This document shows, in pieces, positions 16,896 to 25,392 of a stretch of 64,000 bases of DNA. Source of the DNA: Chitinophaga deserti (GTDB lineage: Bacteria > Bacteroidota > Bacteroidia > Chitinophagales > Chitinophagaceae); NCBI RefSeq assembly GCF_003149455.1, contig NZ_QFFK01000013.1, positions 92,559 to 156,558 on the forward strand, read 5' to 3'. The notes beneath the pieces were generated by a model, which worked only from the letters and a program-made list of their open reading frames with translations, was not told the DNA's origin and did not search any database. The position numbers and the translations under genes are program-made. Within the stretch, counting starts at the first letter, position 1. Each line of letters starts with the position of its first letter.

Positions 16896-19295
16896 ATGCT
16901 CATCAACTACTTCCGGACGGCCTGGAGGAACCTGCTCCGTCACAAAAGCATTGCGGTCATTAACCTGGCCGGACTATCCATCGGTTTTACCTGCTGTATG
17001 CTCATTGCGCTGTATCTGCATCACGAGTTGCGGTACGATGATTTTCAGGAAAAAGGGAACCGGATTGTAAGGGTATTGATGGAGTATAAGTTCGGAAACT
17101 CCGAAGGGGGTACCAACAAAGGGACATACACCAGCGTTCGCGTAGCGCCACACTTCCAGCGGAACTTCCCGGAAGTGGAGGCCGGTGTGAGAATGACCAG
17201 CGCTCCCCGTGTGGTTCGTAAGGACGAGCATGTCCTGAACGAACAGCGGTTCGCCTATGCCGATTCCACCTTCTTCCGCGTATTCTCCTTTCCCCTCCTG
17301 CAGGGCAATCCGCAAACCGCACTGAACGGTCCTGACAAAGTGGTGCTTACTGCCTCCACCGCCCGGCGCTATTTCGGTAAGGAAAACCCGGTAGGGCAAA
17401 CCATCCTCGTGGGCACCAACGCCAGGCCCTACGAAGTAACCGGCGTAACAGCCGATTGTCCTGCCAATTCCCAGATCCGGTATGATTTTGTGGCCTCCTT
17501 CTCTTCGCTGGGCATCTCTCCCCAATCGGAGTCTACCTACTGGAACGCCAACTACTTTACATACCTGTTACTGAAAGACGAATCGTCTATAGCCTCCATG
17601 CAGGCTAAGCTGCCTGCTTTCATGGCAAACGAGTCGAAAGGCTCCGGCGCCACCATCAACTTTTACCTCGAGCCAATGCGCTCGGTACACCTCTATTCCG
17701 AGTTTGAAGGATTTGAGGCCAACGGCAGTATTATGGCCGTGTATGTACTGGGTGCTGTGGCGCTGCTTATCCTGCTCATTGCCTGCTTCACCTATATCAA
17801 CCTCAGTACCGCACGCAGTATGGAAAGGGCGCGCGAAGTAGGTGTACGGAAAGTACTGGGTGCAGGGCCCCGCCAGCTTTTCTGGCAGTTCATGAATGAG
17901 TCGGCCATGCTGTGCTTTTTCGCCATGCTGATAAGCCTGCTGCTGGCCGCCATGCTGCTCCCTGCCTTTAACGGGCTTACAGGCAAAGCACTCTCTGCTT
18001 CTACCCTCCTTTCTCCCCTGTTCATAGCCGCATCCATTGCCGTGGCGCTGCTGGTAAGCGTGGCTGCGGGCAGCTACCCTGCACTGGTGCTCACCGGCTA
18101 TCAGCCCGTTAAAGTACTCAAAGGTGCCTTCCAGCGTACAGATTCAGGACAGTGGGTACGTAAATCACTCATCACCTTCCAGTTCGCCATATCGGTTTTC
18201 CTCATCGCCTGTACGCTCATGATCAAGCAACAGCTGTCATACATTCAGGCCAAGAAACTGGGCTTCGACCGGGATCATGTGGTGGTATTGCCGCAGGATT
18301 CCAAAATGCTGCCCATGATGCAAAGCATCAAGCAGTCGTTTACGGCAGGTCCGGGTATATTGGCTGTATCCCGCTGTGCACGCACGCCCGTTGAAGGAGG
18401 CGGAGGTTACAATATGCGCTCCGCCGAGATGCCGGAAGACCAGCAGATGAACGTAACTGCCAACCCGGTAGATGAAGATTATATCAAAGTAGCCGGCATG
18501 CACCTCATTGCCGGAGAAAACCTCACTGCGCAGGACGTGAAAAACGCAGAAGACACGACGCCTGGTAACCGCCGGTTCCAGTTCATCCTCAATGAATCCG
18601 CAGTGCGCCAGCTGGGCTGGACGCCCGAACAAGCTATCGGCAAACGCCTCTGGCTCGATGCAACCCGCCCCGGTGTTGTAAAAGGTGTGGTAGCCGACTT
18701 CCATTATGAATCGCTCCGGCACAGCATTCAGCCATTTGTTATGTTCCCCGCGGAATATACCCGCAGGCTGATTGTGAAGCTCGACGGAAAGGATATGCAG
18801 CGCAGTCTGGCCCATCTCGAAAGCGTATGGCATAAAGTAGCACCGCACCGCCCGTTTGAATACACCTTCATGGATCAGGATTACAATCACTTATACGACT
18901 CGGAAATAAGGCTGGGCCACAGTATGAACGTATTCGCCATCGTAGCCGTGGCACTTGCCTGCCTGGGCTTATTCGGCCTGTCTGCCTACACCGTGCGCCA
19001 GCGGTTTAAAGAGATCGGTATCCGCAAAGTGCTGGGTGCTTCGGCAGGCAGTATTTTGCTGTTGCTGTCGGGCGGCTTTGTACGGCTTTCACTCGCGGCG
19101 ATCTGTATCGGTCTGCCACTGGCATGGTGGGCCACTACCACCTGGCTGCAGGATTTTTCATACCGCACACCAATACACTGGTATATCTTCGCAGGAGCAG
19201 GCGCATCGCTGATCGTACTCACGCTGCTCACGGTAGGGATGCAGGCGTTTAAAGGCCTGCGCGCCAATCCGGTAAATAGTTTACGTTCAGAATAA
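16896..19295 (+). CDS. MacB/FtsX-type ABC transporter permease
   Basis: 799 residues from the ATG at 16896 (the TTG at 16869 is rejected, since family members start MLxNYxxxAxRNLxR). Layout: an N-terminal membrane helix (about 20-40), a large MacB periplasmic core domain, three helices near 285-425 with the FtsX motif MERAREVGVRKVLGAG, a second periplasmic domain, and a final FtsX block with RFKEIGIRKVLGAS. Such double permeases in Bacteroidota normally work with a separate MacB-like ATPase, absent from this window. Likely substrates are peptides, drugs or lipids. The next gene is a paralogue only 9 bp on. Confidence 0.88.
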   Translation: MLINYFRTAWRNLLRHKSIAVINLAGLSIGFTCCMLIALYLHHELRYDDFQEKGNRIVRVLMEYKFGNSEGGTNKGTYTSVRVAPHFQRNFPEVEAGVRMTSAPRVVRKDEHVLNEQRFAYADSTFFRVFSFPLLQGNPQTALNGPDKVVLTASTARRYFGKENPVGQTILVGTNARPYEVTGVTADCPANSQIRYDFVASFSSLGISPQSESTYWNANYFTYLLLKDESSIASMQAKLPAFMANESKGSGATINFYLEPMRSVHLYSEFEGFEANGSIMAVYVLGAVALLILLIACFTYINLSTARSMERAREVGVRKVLGAGPRQLFWQFMNESAMLCFFAMLISLLLAAMLLPAFNGLTGKALSASTLLSPLFIAASIAVALLVSVAAGSYPALVLTGYQPVKVLKGAFQRTDSGQWVRKSLITFQFAISVFLIACTLMIKQQLSYIQAKKLGFDRDHVVVLPQDSKMLPMMQSIKQSFTAGPGILAVSRCARTPVEGGGGYNMRSAEMPEDQQMNVTANPVDEDYIKVAGMHLIAGENLTAQDVKNAEDTTPGNRRFQFILNESAVRQLGWTPEQAIGKRLWLDATRPGVVKGVVADFHYESLRHSIQPFVMFPAEYTRRLIVKLDGKDMQRSLAHLESVWHKVAPHRPFEYTFMDQDYNHLYDSEIRLGHSMNVFAIVAVALACLGLFGLSAYTVRQRFKEIGIRKVLGASAGSILLLLSGGFVRLSLAAICIGLPLAWWATTTWLQDFSYRTPIHWYIFAGAGASLIVLTLLTVGMQAFKGLRANPVNSLRSE

Positions 19296-19304
19296 CCACA
19301 TCTC

Positions 19305-21716
19305 ATGCTCGTCAACTACATCAAAATAGCCAGGCGCAACCTGCTGAAGCACCGCTTCCATTCCATCCTCAATGTAACAGGACTGGCCACAGGCATCGCT
19401 TTCGCCATGCTCGTAATGGCTTATGTGTGGAACGAGCTGCAGGTGAACCAACAACTAAGGAACCCTTCACGCCAGCATATCCTGCTGAGTAAATGGAAAG
19501 ATCCCAACATGGGCTTTGAGTTGTCGACCTACGGCAACCTGCCGGTAGCACTGAAAGAAGAATACCCCACGCTGGTGGCGGACTACTACCGCTGGGATGG
19601 CATTACGGGACAGGTGAACGTTGGCGAAAATGCATACCGGGAAGGCCTGCAGATAGGAGACAGTACTTTGATAAAGATGTATGGCTTCCGGGTGATTTCG
19701 GGAGATGCTTCCCGTGCGTTGCATACCGCTTCTTCCGCTGTGCTTACTGCAAGCATGGCGAAAAAGTTCTTCGGCAAAACCGATGTGGCAGGTAAAACGA
19801 TAGAGGTCGCCAACTTCGGCGGCAGCAAACAGCTTTTTACGATAGATGCCGTGATAGCAGATCCGGCTAAAAATACCATTACGCAAATCAATGAGGCGAA
19901 CAAGAACGGCATCTTCCTTTCCGCGGCTTCCACCCCTTTCTTTGGCCGGGAACTGAATAACTGGACCAGTCCATATATTGTAGGGATGATTGAGCTGCGC
20001 GAAGGCGTAACGGCCGCTGATCTGGAAGCGCCGCTGGCATCCCTGCTAAAGAGGCATACCAACAGCAGCGTACAGGCCAATCTGCGTATGGAAGCAGTTC
20101 CCCTTACAGAATATTATCTCAGCAATAATAACGGTCTCGTAAAGCGGATGCTGTATACCTTATCCGGTATTGCCCTGTTCATCTTGCTCATGGCCATCGT
20201 TAACTTCGTGAACCTTTCTGTGAGCAGGGCTTCATCGCGCATGAAAGAGATCGGGGTGAGAAAGGCTTTGGGCGGACGGAAGAAGCAGCTCATCTTCCAG
20301 TTCCTGCTGGAATCGTGGCTGCTGGTACTGGCATCAGCCGTACTCGCCACCGGACTATACTTTGTCCTGAAAGCCCCGGCAGGACAACTCCTCGGCCAGG
20401 AGCTTCCCGGATTCACTGACTTCCCTTTGTACTTCGCAGCTTTCCCTGTAGCACTGGTAGTGCTTACTGGTCTTGCTGCGGGGCTTTACCCGGCATTCGT
20501 ACTTTCTTCCTTCAGGGTAACCGATTCGCTGAAAGGCAAGCTGAACGCCGCGCAGGAAAAAACCGGATTGCGTAAATCGCTGGTAGGATTTCAGTACATC
20601 ACCGCAGCCGTAGTGCTCGTAGCGGCATTTATCATCACCCGCCAGGTGCAGCTGTTCTTCAGCAACAACCTCGGGTACGACAAATCACACCTCGTATCCC
20701 TTCCCGTTCCCCGCGACTGGACGCCCGAAGGCTACAACCGCATGCAGAACATCCGCGGACAGCTGGCTGCCATGCCCGAAGTGCAATCAGCCACAGTATC
20801 GTTCGAGATCCCGGATGGTAATAACTCCGGCAGCATCGTGGTATACAATGCCGCTTCCGATTCCACCTCCGCCATTTCATCTTACCAGTTATATACCGAT
20901 GAATACTTTGGACAAACCTATGGCCTTCAAATAACTGCCGGCAGGTTCTTTAGTGAGCCCGGGAAAGTTGTGGCTCCCAATGCTGTAGTCATCAATGAAA
21001 CGCTCGCACGCCTCCTCGGCTGGAACACCACCAGCGACGCAATCGGGCAGCAACTCCGCGTAGCAGGATTCGATGCCGTGCTGAAGATAACCGGTGTGGT
21101 GAAGGATTTCCATTTCTCCTCCATGCAACAGGCGGTACAGCCTATTGTGATGGTACATCCGTCCGCTACTACCATTTACCGCTACATATCCCTGAAGCTC
21201 AGGGGAGGTGAAAGCATCGCCACCCGGCTATCCGCCATCCGTTCCAAATGGGCGCAGTTGATGCCCGGTGCGCCATTCGAATACCGTTTCACAGATGAGA
21301 TGCTGGCCCGCATGTATGACGCGGAACTCCGCCTGCAATACGCCGCCTATGCCGCCACTGCACTCGCCCTCGTAATAGTATTACTGGGCGTAACGGGCCT
21401 GGTATCTTTCAGTATTCAGAAGCGCACCAAAGAGATAGGAGTGCGCAAAGTACTGGGCGCATCCGTCAACAGCATCATTGCCCTTTTTGTGAAAGAGTTC
21501 CTGAAAGTGATTGTGATAGCCATGGTTATCGCCATCCCTACGGCTTATTTCATCATGAACTACTGGCTGAATGATTATGTGTACCGGATTGCCATTACCC
21601 CTGCACCTTTTGCGGTAGCATTCCTGCTGCTGGCAGCGGTAACTGCCACGCTGATATTCGTGCAGACATTCAGGACGGCGAATGCGAATCCGGTGAAGAG
21701 TTTGAGGACGGAGTAG
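19305..21716 (+). CDS. MacB/FtsX-type ABC transporter permease, tandem paralogue
   Basis: 803 residues, same MacB core-FtsX-MacB core-FtsX layout as the gene before it (MLVNYIKIARRNLLKHRF start; RMKEIGVRKALGGRKKQL and RTKEIGVRKVLGASVN as the two FtsX signatures). The periplasmic parts differ clearly from the paralogue, so this is an old duplication, not a recent one. Co-transcribed with 16896-19295; together they could form a heterodimeric permease needing one ATPase from elsewhere. No terminator is visible after the stop. Confidence 0.88.
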   Translation: MLVNYIKIARRNLLKHRFHSILNVTGLATGIAFAMLVMAYVWNELQVNQQLRNPSRQHILLSKWKDPNMGFELSTYGNLPVALKEEYPTLVADYYRWDGITGQVNVGENAYREGLQIGDSTLIKMYGFRVISGDASRALHTASSAVLTASMAKKFFGKTDVAGKTIEVANFGGSKQLFTIDAVIADPAKNTITQINEANKNGIFLSAASTPFFGRELNNWTSPYIVGMIELREGVTAADLEAPLASLLKRHTNSSVQANLRMEAVPLTEYYLSNNNGLVKRMLYTLSGIALFILLMAIVNFVNLSVSRASSRMKEIGVRKALGGRKKQLIFQFLLESWLLVLASAVLATGLYFVLKAPAGQLLGQELPGFTDFPLYFAAFPVALVVLTGLAAGLYPAFVLSSFRVTDSLKGKLNAAQEKTGLRKSLVGFQYITAAVVLVAAFIITRQVQLFFSNNLGYDKSHLVSLPVPRDWTPEGYNRMQNIRGQLAAMPEVQSATVSFEIPDGNNSGSIVVYNAASDSTSAISSYQLYTDEYFGQTYGLQITAGRFFSEPGKVVAPNAVVINETLARLLGWNTTSDAIGQQLRVAGFDAVLKITGVVKDFHFSSMQQAVQPIVMVHPSATTIYRYISLKLRGGESIATRLSAIRSKWAQLMPGAPFEYRFTDEMLARMYDAELRLQYAAYAATALALVIVLLGVTGLVSFSIQKRTKEIGVRKVLGASVNSIIALFVKEFLKVIVIAMVIAIPTAYFIMNYWLNDYVYRIAITPAPFAVAFLLLAAVTATLIFVQTFRTANANPVKSLRTE

Positions 21717-22435
21717 GTGAAGGGAATTTTCTAAACCCGGAAGAATGGTACCCATGGAGCCTTTATATCTACATGGTTAATTATAAAATGATTTAAAACT
21801 GCAGTGCACTTCACGATTCATGAATCATGAAGTGTCAATTGCGCGGGTTACCTGAATATTTTAGTCTTCCCGTATTAGCAAATAAAAGCCCCCTCCTGGT
21901 AAATCCCATTCAAATTCTCGCAACTGGAATTCCCCATTATAATTACATACCCCATAAGGCCGTGTGACGCAGTGTAGAAGAAGTCTAACAGAAGTCTGGA
22001 CCGGGCGTAATAAGGGAAAACAGGCCCGGTAGAGGCTGTAACAAGGCTTCCAACATGGGGCCAGCATGCAGTAGTTGGGCGGTATCAAGGCCCAAACAGG
22101 GTGTGGAAAGGGAACTGAACGGGAACATAAAGGCGGCCAACAGGTAGATTAGATAGCACCAACATACTGTCTACATGCAGGGAACATGCAGGGAAATAGC
22201 AGGGAACATACCGGAAACATAACAGAAACTGTGCACTATAGGTGGACTTGATGCGGAGGGGATGCGGTAGTGTGCTGTAGGTAAGATGTACTTTGTCACA
22301 GGCCTGTGAGAAGAAGAAAGGGCGCCTGCAGCCCATGGCAATGGCTGGCGGAGGAATGGCCTGCCGGGTAAATTTGGGAGCTGTATTAATTGAAATTGAA
22401 CTATTTATAACAAAATCTCCATGAATGTCTGCAGG
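21717..22435. other. Long intergenic region holding an 11-bp-period array
   Basis: About 720 bp without a believable gene. The minus-strand frames at 21861-22088 and 22085-22336 are open only because the repeated sequence lacks stops; their translations show no family. The central part is the periodic array listed separately. Confidence 0.6.
21968..22297. repeat. Degenerate tandem array with 11-bp period (array A, about 30 units)
   Basis: Cut every 11 bp from 21968, the sequence falls into units that resemble their neighbours. The clearest run is GCAGGGAACAT (22177), GCAGGGAAATA (22188), GCAGGGAACAT (22199), ACCGGAAACAT (22210). Older-looking pairs include AGAAGTCTAAC and AGAAGTCTGGA (21979, 21990), and GGAACTGAACG and GGAACATAAAG (22111, 22122). 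The register holds for about 330 bp. 11 is not a multiple of three, so this is not coding repetition. It shares the word GCAGTGTAGA with array B at 63.8 kb. Function unknown. Confidence 0.75.
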
Positions 22436-23200
22436 TTATTCCCTCGGAATGTGGTCCTTTGCTTCTTTTCCGGGAGCGGTGTTGCGGACGGGCTCCGGCG
22501 GAAGTATGAGTAGCTTTTTACGGGGGCGTGATTTCTGATGGGGCTTTTCCTGTGGCTGGTCGCCAATTACTGCAATGATATCAGCAGCGTTATACTTCCG
22601 ATCGTAGGATATCCCGTCTTTCAGGAAGATTCTTACCTGCAGGATTACGAGTAAAGTTCCTTTACCGGGAACGTCTACCGTAAGATCCGCTCCGGGGAAT
22701 GGTTCCTCCAGGTCGATGTGCAATAGGTCAGCATCCGTGCCCGTAACGGTACGGGTGGTAAAATCGATCCGGGTGGCGAGGAGTTTTATTTCCATCCGCA
22801 CAGCATTGCCATGGCACAGCAGTTTCTGCGCAGCAATGTGCAGCTGGCCATCCTTGGTGAAAACTGGCAGCTGGCCGAAGAACTTTTCGATACCGGCATG
22901 CCCGTTGAACCGGAAGCCCTGCAGGGCGGCATGGTTATTCCTGCCCGCAGTTACGATGGTACGGTTCAGCCGGTTTACGACCTGACTATCGCAAAAGATA
23001 TCGATATCCGGGGCAACTGCGTTCCGGATAAAGGCTCCCTTGCGGCTGGCAGCACCAAACCATTTGGCGGCGCGGCGGGTGTTAGCCGTTTGCCTTACGG
23101 TTTCGGGCATGGAGCGCAGGCAGTGCTTATCGCCCCGCTTATAGGCAATCAAATTGCCTACCCGGCCGGTAAAAGTGATAACAGAAGTTTGAATACCCAT
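22436..23200 (-). CDS. Bacteroidota protein of unknown function, GxxGxLxxYKR family
   Basis: About 254 residues from the ATG at 23200; Met at 23221 or 23317 and a TTG at 23338 are also in frame. I prefer 23200 because related proteins begin a few residues before the motif TFTGRVGNLIAYKRGDKHCL, followed by MPETVRQTANTRRAAKWFGAASRKGAFIRNA. I recall this N-terminal pattern (a beta-hairpin, then a helix) from unnamed Bacteroidota families but know no function. The C-terminal part is a predicted beta domain and ends in a basic, Pro-rich tail. It is the first gene beside array A. Confidence 0.6.
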   Translation of the reverse strand: MGIQTSVITFTGRVGNLIAYKRGDKHCLRSMPETVRQTANTRRAAKWFGAASRKGAFIRNAVAPDIDIFCDSQVVNRLNRTIVTAGRNNHAALQGFRFNGHAGIEKFFGQLPVFTKDGQLHIAAQKLLCHGNAVRMEIKLLATRIDFTTRTVTGTDADLLHIDLEEPFPGADLTVDVPGKGTLLVILQVRIFLKDGISYDRKYNAADIIAVIGDQPQEKPHQKSRPRKKLLILPPEPVRNTAPGKEAKDHIPRE

Positions 23201-23409
23201 TTCCTGGAGATTTTGTTGCATTTCTATGCACACATCCCGTGCCAGATGGGTTGCCGAAGGGGTGCTAAAAGACTGGTTGTGAGGTATTGGTGCATAAATA
23301 ATACTGCCCCGGCCCATTTTCAGAATGTGCCATGGCAATGTGTGTGGAATTGGACATTACTGATGATGATTTTACCGAAGGTATAACTGCTATCTCCTAA
23401 ATTCTCCCC

Positions 23410-24210
23410 CTATTTCTTCCTGATCTCCTTTAACATCAGATAGTAAGCCGGACCCGGCATATTGCCATGATCATAGCCGTCGAATTCGTATAGGTGGGTG
23501 TTTTTGTGCCCTGCCAGCTGCATCATACGCGCCCAGTAGGCGTTTTCTTCGTAACGGCCCATCATTTCCTTCTCCCTGTCGCCGGTATAGAGAAAGAGCG
23601 GGGGTGCATCGGCACGTACATGGTATAAGGGGGCAAAGGCGTCTATTATAGCCTGGATCTCGGGGATATTGCGCTCTTTGCGGATGGTAAAATGTGTAAT
23701 TGCGGTAGAGCTGAATGGAAAGAGGGCTGCAATACGGTTGGCATTTATCTGGTATGGGGCCAGCCACTGTTTATCGAGGCCCACCATGGCGGCGAGGTAT
23801 CCGCCGGCGGAATGGCCGGCTACATAAATGCGGGAAGTATCGCCACCAAATTCGTGCGCATGCCGGAAAGCCCAGGCTACCGCTGCCGCAGCATCTTCTA
23901 TATAAGCCGGACAGCTCACTTTCGGACTAAAACGGTAGTTGGCTGCCATCACTACCACACCCTGCTGCATAAGTTCTTTCGGGATGAATTTGTTACCTCC
24001 TGTTATTCCGCCTCCATGAAACCAAACGATCACCGGGAGCTTACCCTGCTTTGCGGGATGGTATACATCCAGCACACAACGCTCCCGCATGTACGGCGTT
24101 TGCTCGCCGGTGCGGTAGGCTACATTATCTTTCCGGATGTAAGTGAGGGTATCCTGGCCGGCGGCAGCGAAGCACAGGAAAAGCAGGATGCAGGATAACA
24201 GGTGTTTCAT
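23410..24210 (-). CDS. Secreted alpha/beta hydrolase (carboxylesterase type)
   Basis: 266 residues from the ATG at 24210 (the TTG at 24228 is rejected since the ATG leads directly into the signal peptide HLLSCILLFLCFAAAG). Oxyanion-hole HGGG at 65-68, nucleophile Ser134 in AGHSAGGY, acidic residue in LYTGDREK and His in YDHGN complete the triad. Family: BD-FAE/esterase-lipase type that removes acetyl or feruloyl esters or hydrolyses short esters. In the periplasm of a polysaccharide degrader a carbohydrate esterase is plausible (inference). It follows the PepSY-like gene by 42 bp. Confidence 0.85.
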   Translation of the reverse strand: MKHLLSCILLFLCFAAAGQDTLTYIRKDNVAYRTGEQTPYMRERCVLDVYHPAKQGKLPVIVWFHGGGITGGNKFIPKELMQQGVVVMAANYRFSPKVSCPAYIEDAAAAVAWAFRHAHEFGGDTSRIYVAGHSAGGYLAAMVGLDKQWLAPYQINANRIAALFPFSSTAITHFTIRKERNIPEIQAIIDAFAPLYHVRADAPPLFLYTGDREKEMMGRYEENAYWARMMQLAGHKNTHLYEFDGYDHGNMPGPAYYLMLKEIRKK

Positions 24211-24252
24211 GCCTGTTAAATTATACAATTTATCGGGGGATATCTAACACAA

Positions 24253-24693
24253 TCACCACCAATCTGCACCTTCCAGCACTTTACCCTCTTTATCGAAAAC
24301 CACGTGCAGATCGTCGGGTGTACCGTCCAGCTCCACCTGGTAATACACTTTACCATCGCGGGTTACCTGGTCGGCATCATCCACCCTGAAGCCTTTGTAA
24401 TTGGTTTTAATAGCACGGGTTATAGCAGGTGGCAGTGCACCTTTGCGGAGGTCGCTTTTCCAGGCGAGGAGTTTGCCCTTCTGATCGTAGAGCGCTTTAT
24501 GATCTACCCGGCCAACATTGAAATCGGCTTCCAGGCGTTCACCCTTCCGCTCCCACTCCACGTCTTTCGCCGCGGGGAACTTACTCTTGAAGGCCTTCTG
24601 TACAGAGGCAGGCACGCCCTGCGCCACCCGGATGTCCTGTCCGTAGGTAACACTAGCAATGCACATTGCGAGAAACAGCAGCAAAACTTTCAT
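24253..24693 (-). CDS. PepSY-like (BLIP-fold) periplasmic protein
   Basis: 146 residues from the ATG at 24693, with a signal peptide ending SVTYGQ. Two repeats of a PepSY-like half-domain follow: VPASVQKAFKSKFPAAKDVEWE with ADFNVGRVDHKALYDQKGKLL, then LPPAITRAIKTNYKGFRVDD with YYQVELDGTPDDLHVVFDKEG. This DUF2874-type fold is common in Bacteroidota and is thought to inhibit or bind other proteins; no enzymatic residues are present. Predicted in the periplasm. It lies between the methyltransferase and the esterase, all on the minus strand. Confidence 0.85.
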   Translation of the reverse strand: MKVLLLFLAMCIASVTYGQDIRVAQGVPASVQKAFKSKFPAAKDVEWERKGERLEADFNVGRVDHKALYDQKGKLLAWKSDLRKGALPPAITRAIKTNYKGFRVDDADQVTRDGKVYYQVELDGTPDDLHVVFDKEGKVLEGADWW

Positions 24694-24744
24694 TATCAAA
24701 CAGTTTTATTAAAAATAACAAATCCTGCCGATAAAAGTTAGTTG

Positions 24745-25362
24745 CTACTTTCCACGCAACCTGGTAAATGAACAGAAGCGGAATTCCTGGGTTGTACCAA
24801 AAGGAGTGGTATGCAAATGCGTCTGACAGCCGTTTACCTCAAAATAATCAGCGAAAGTATGGACCATCTTTTCTTCGGAATAACGGGTAACGGGAAGTCC
24901 ACTGCATTTTTCAGGGCCATTTTCTGAGAATGTACCCAGTATCAGGGTGCCATTGACGGCTTTAGCAGTCAGTTGAACATACCGGTTTATTTGCTCCGGA
25001 GTGGTGAGAAAGTGAAAAGCAGCACGATCATGCCAGATATCATATTGTACATCCGGTTCGAAAGCTTCCACATCGCCCGCTATCCATTTCACGGATTGTG
25101 CCTTCTCCCCCAGCCGGGCTTTCGCTTTCTCCAGTGCTGCTGCAGAAATATCCAGTACTGTGATATTAGTGTATCCCTCCGTCAGCAGGTAATCAACCAG
25201 GCGGCTGTCGCCCCCGCCGACATCGATAATACGGGCATTTTTATCCAATCCGGTTTTGTGGATCAGTTCCAGCGACAGCTCAGGCTTCTCCTGGGTCCAG
25301 CTGACATCGGCCGGACCTTTCTCTTTATACACCTTTTCCCAATGGGATTGTTTTTCGCTCAT
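24745..25362 (-). CDS. Class I SAM-dependent methyltransferase
   Basis: 205 residues from the ATG at 25362 (upstream TTG rejected). The start SEKQSHWEKVYKEKGPADVSWTQ is typical of a small cytoplasmic methyltransferase group related to trans-aconitate and thiopurine enzymes. Motif I is ARIIDVGGGDS at 43-53, motif II VLDISAAALEKA, and motif IV YDIWHDRAAFHFL. Substrate unknown. It starts 30 bp after the sialic acid transporter gene, so read-through from that operon is possible, but there is no functional link to sialic acid. Confidence 0.85.
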   Translation of the reverse strand: MSEKQSHWEKVYKEKGPADVSWTQEKPELSLELIHKTGLDKNARIIDVGGGDSRLVDYLLTEGYTNITVLDISAAALEKAKARLGEKAQSVKWIAGDVEAFEPDVQYDIWHDRAAFHFLTTPEQINRYVQLTAKAVNGTLILGTFSENGPEKCSGLPVTRYSEEKMVHTFADYFEVNGCQTHLHTTPFGTTQEFRFCSFTRLRGK

Positions 25363-25392
25363 GAACAGCAATCTTTCCGCAAAATTACGGAA

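Noticed and set aside
21861..22336. Two short minus-strand frames in the 22-kb intergenic region
   Set aside because: They lie in the 11-bp array, have no family, and are open by composition.
22436..23338. Longest start (TTG at 23338) for the unknown-family protein
   Set aside because: Adds a non-conserved leader; relatives begin just before the GxxGxL motif.
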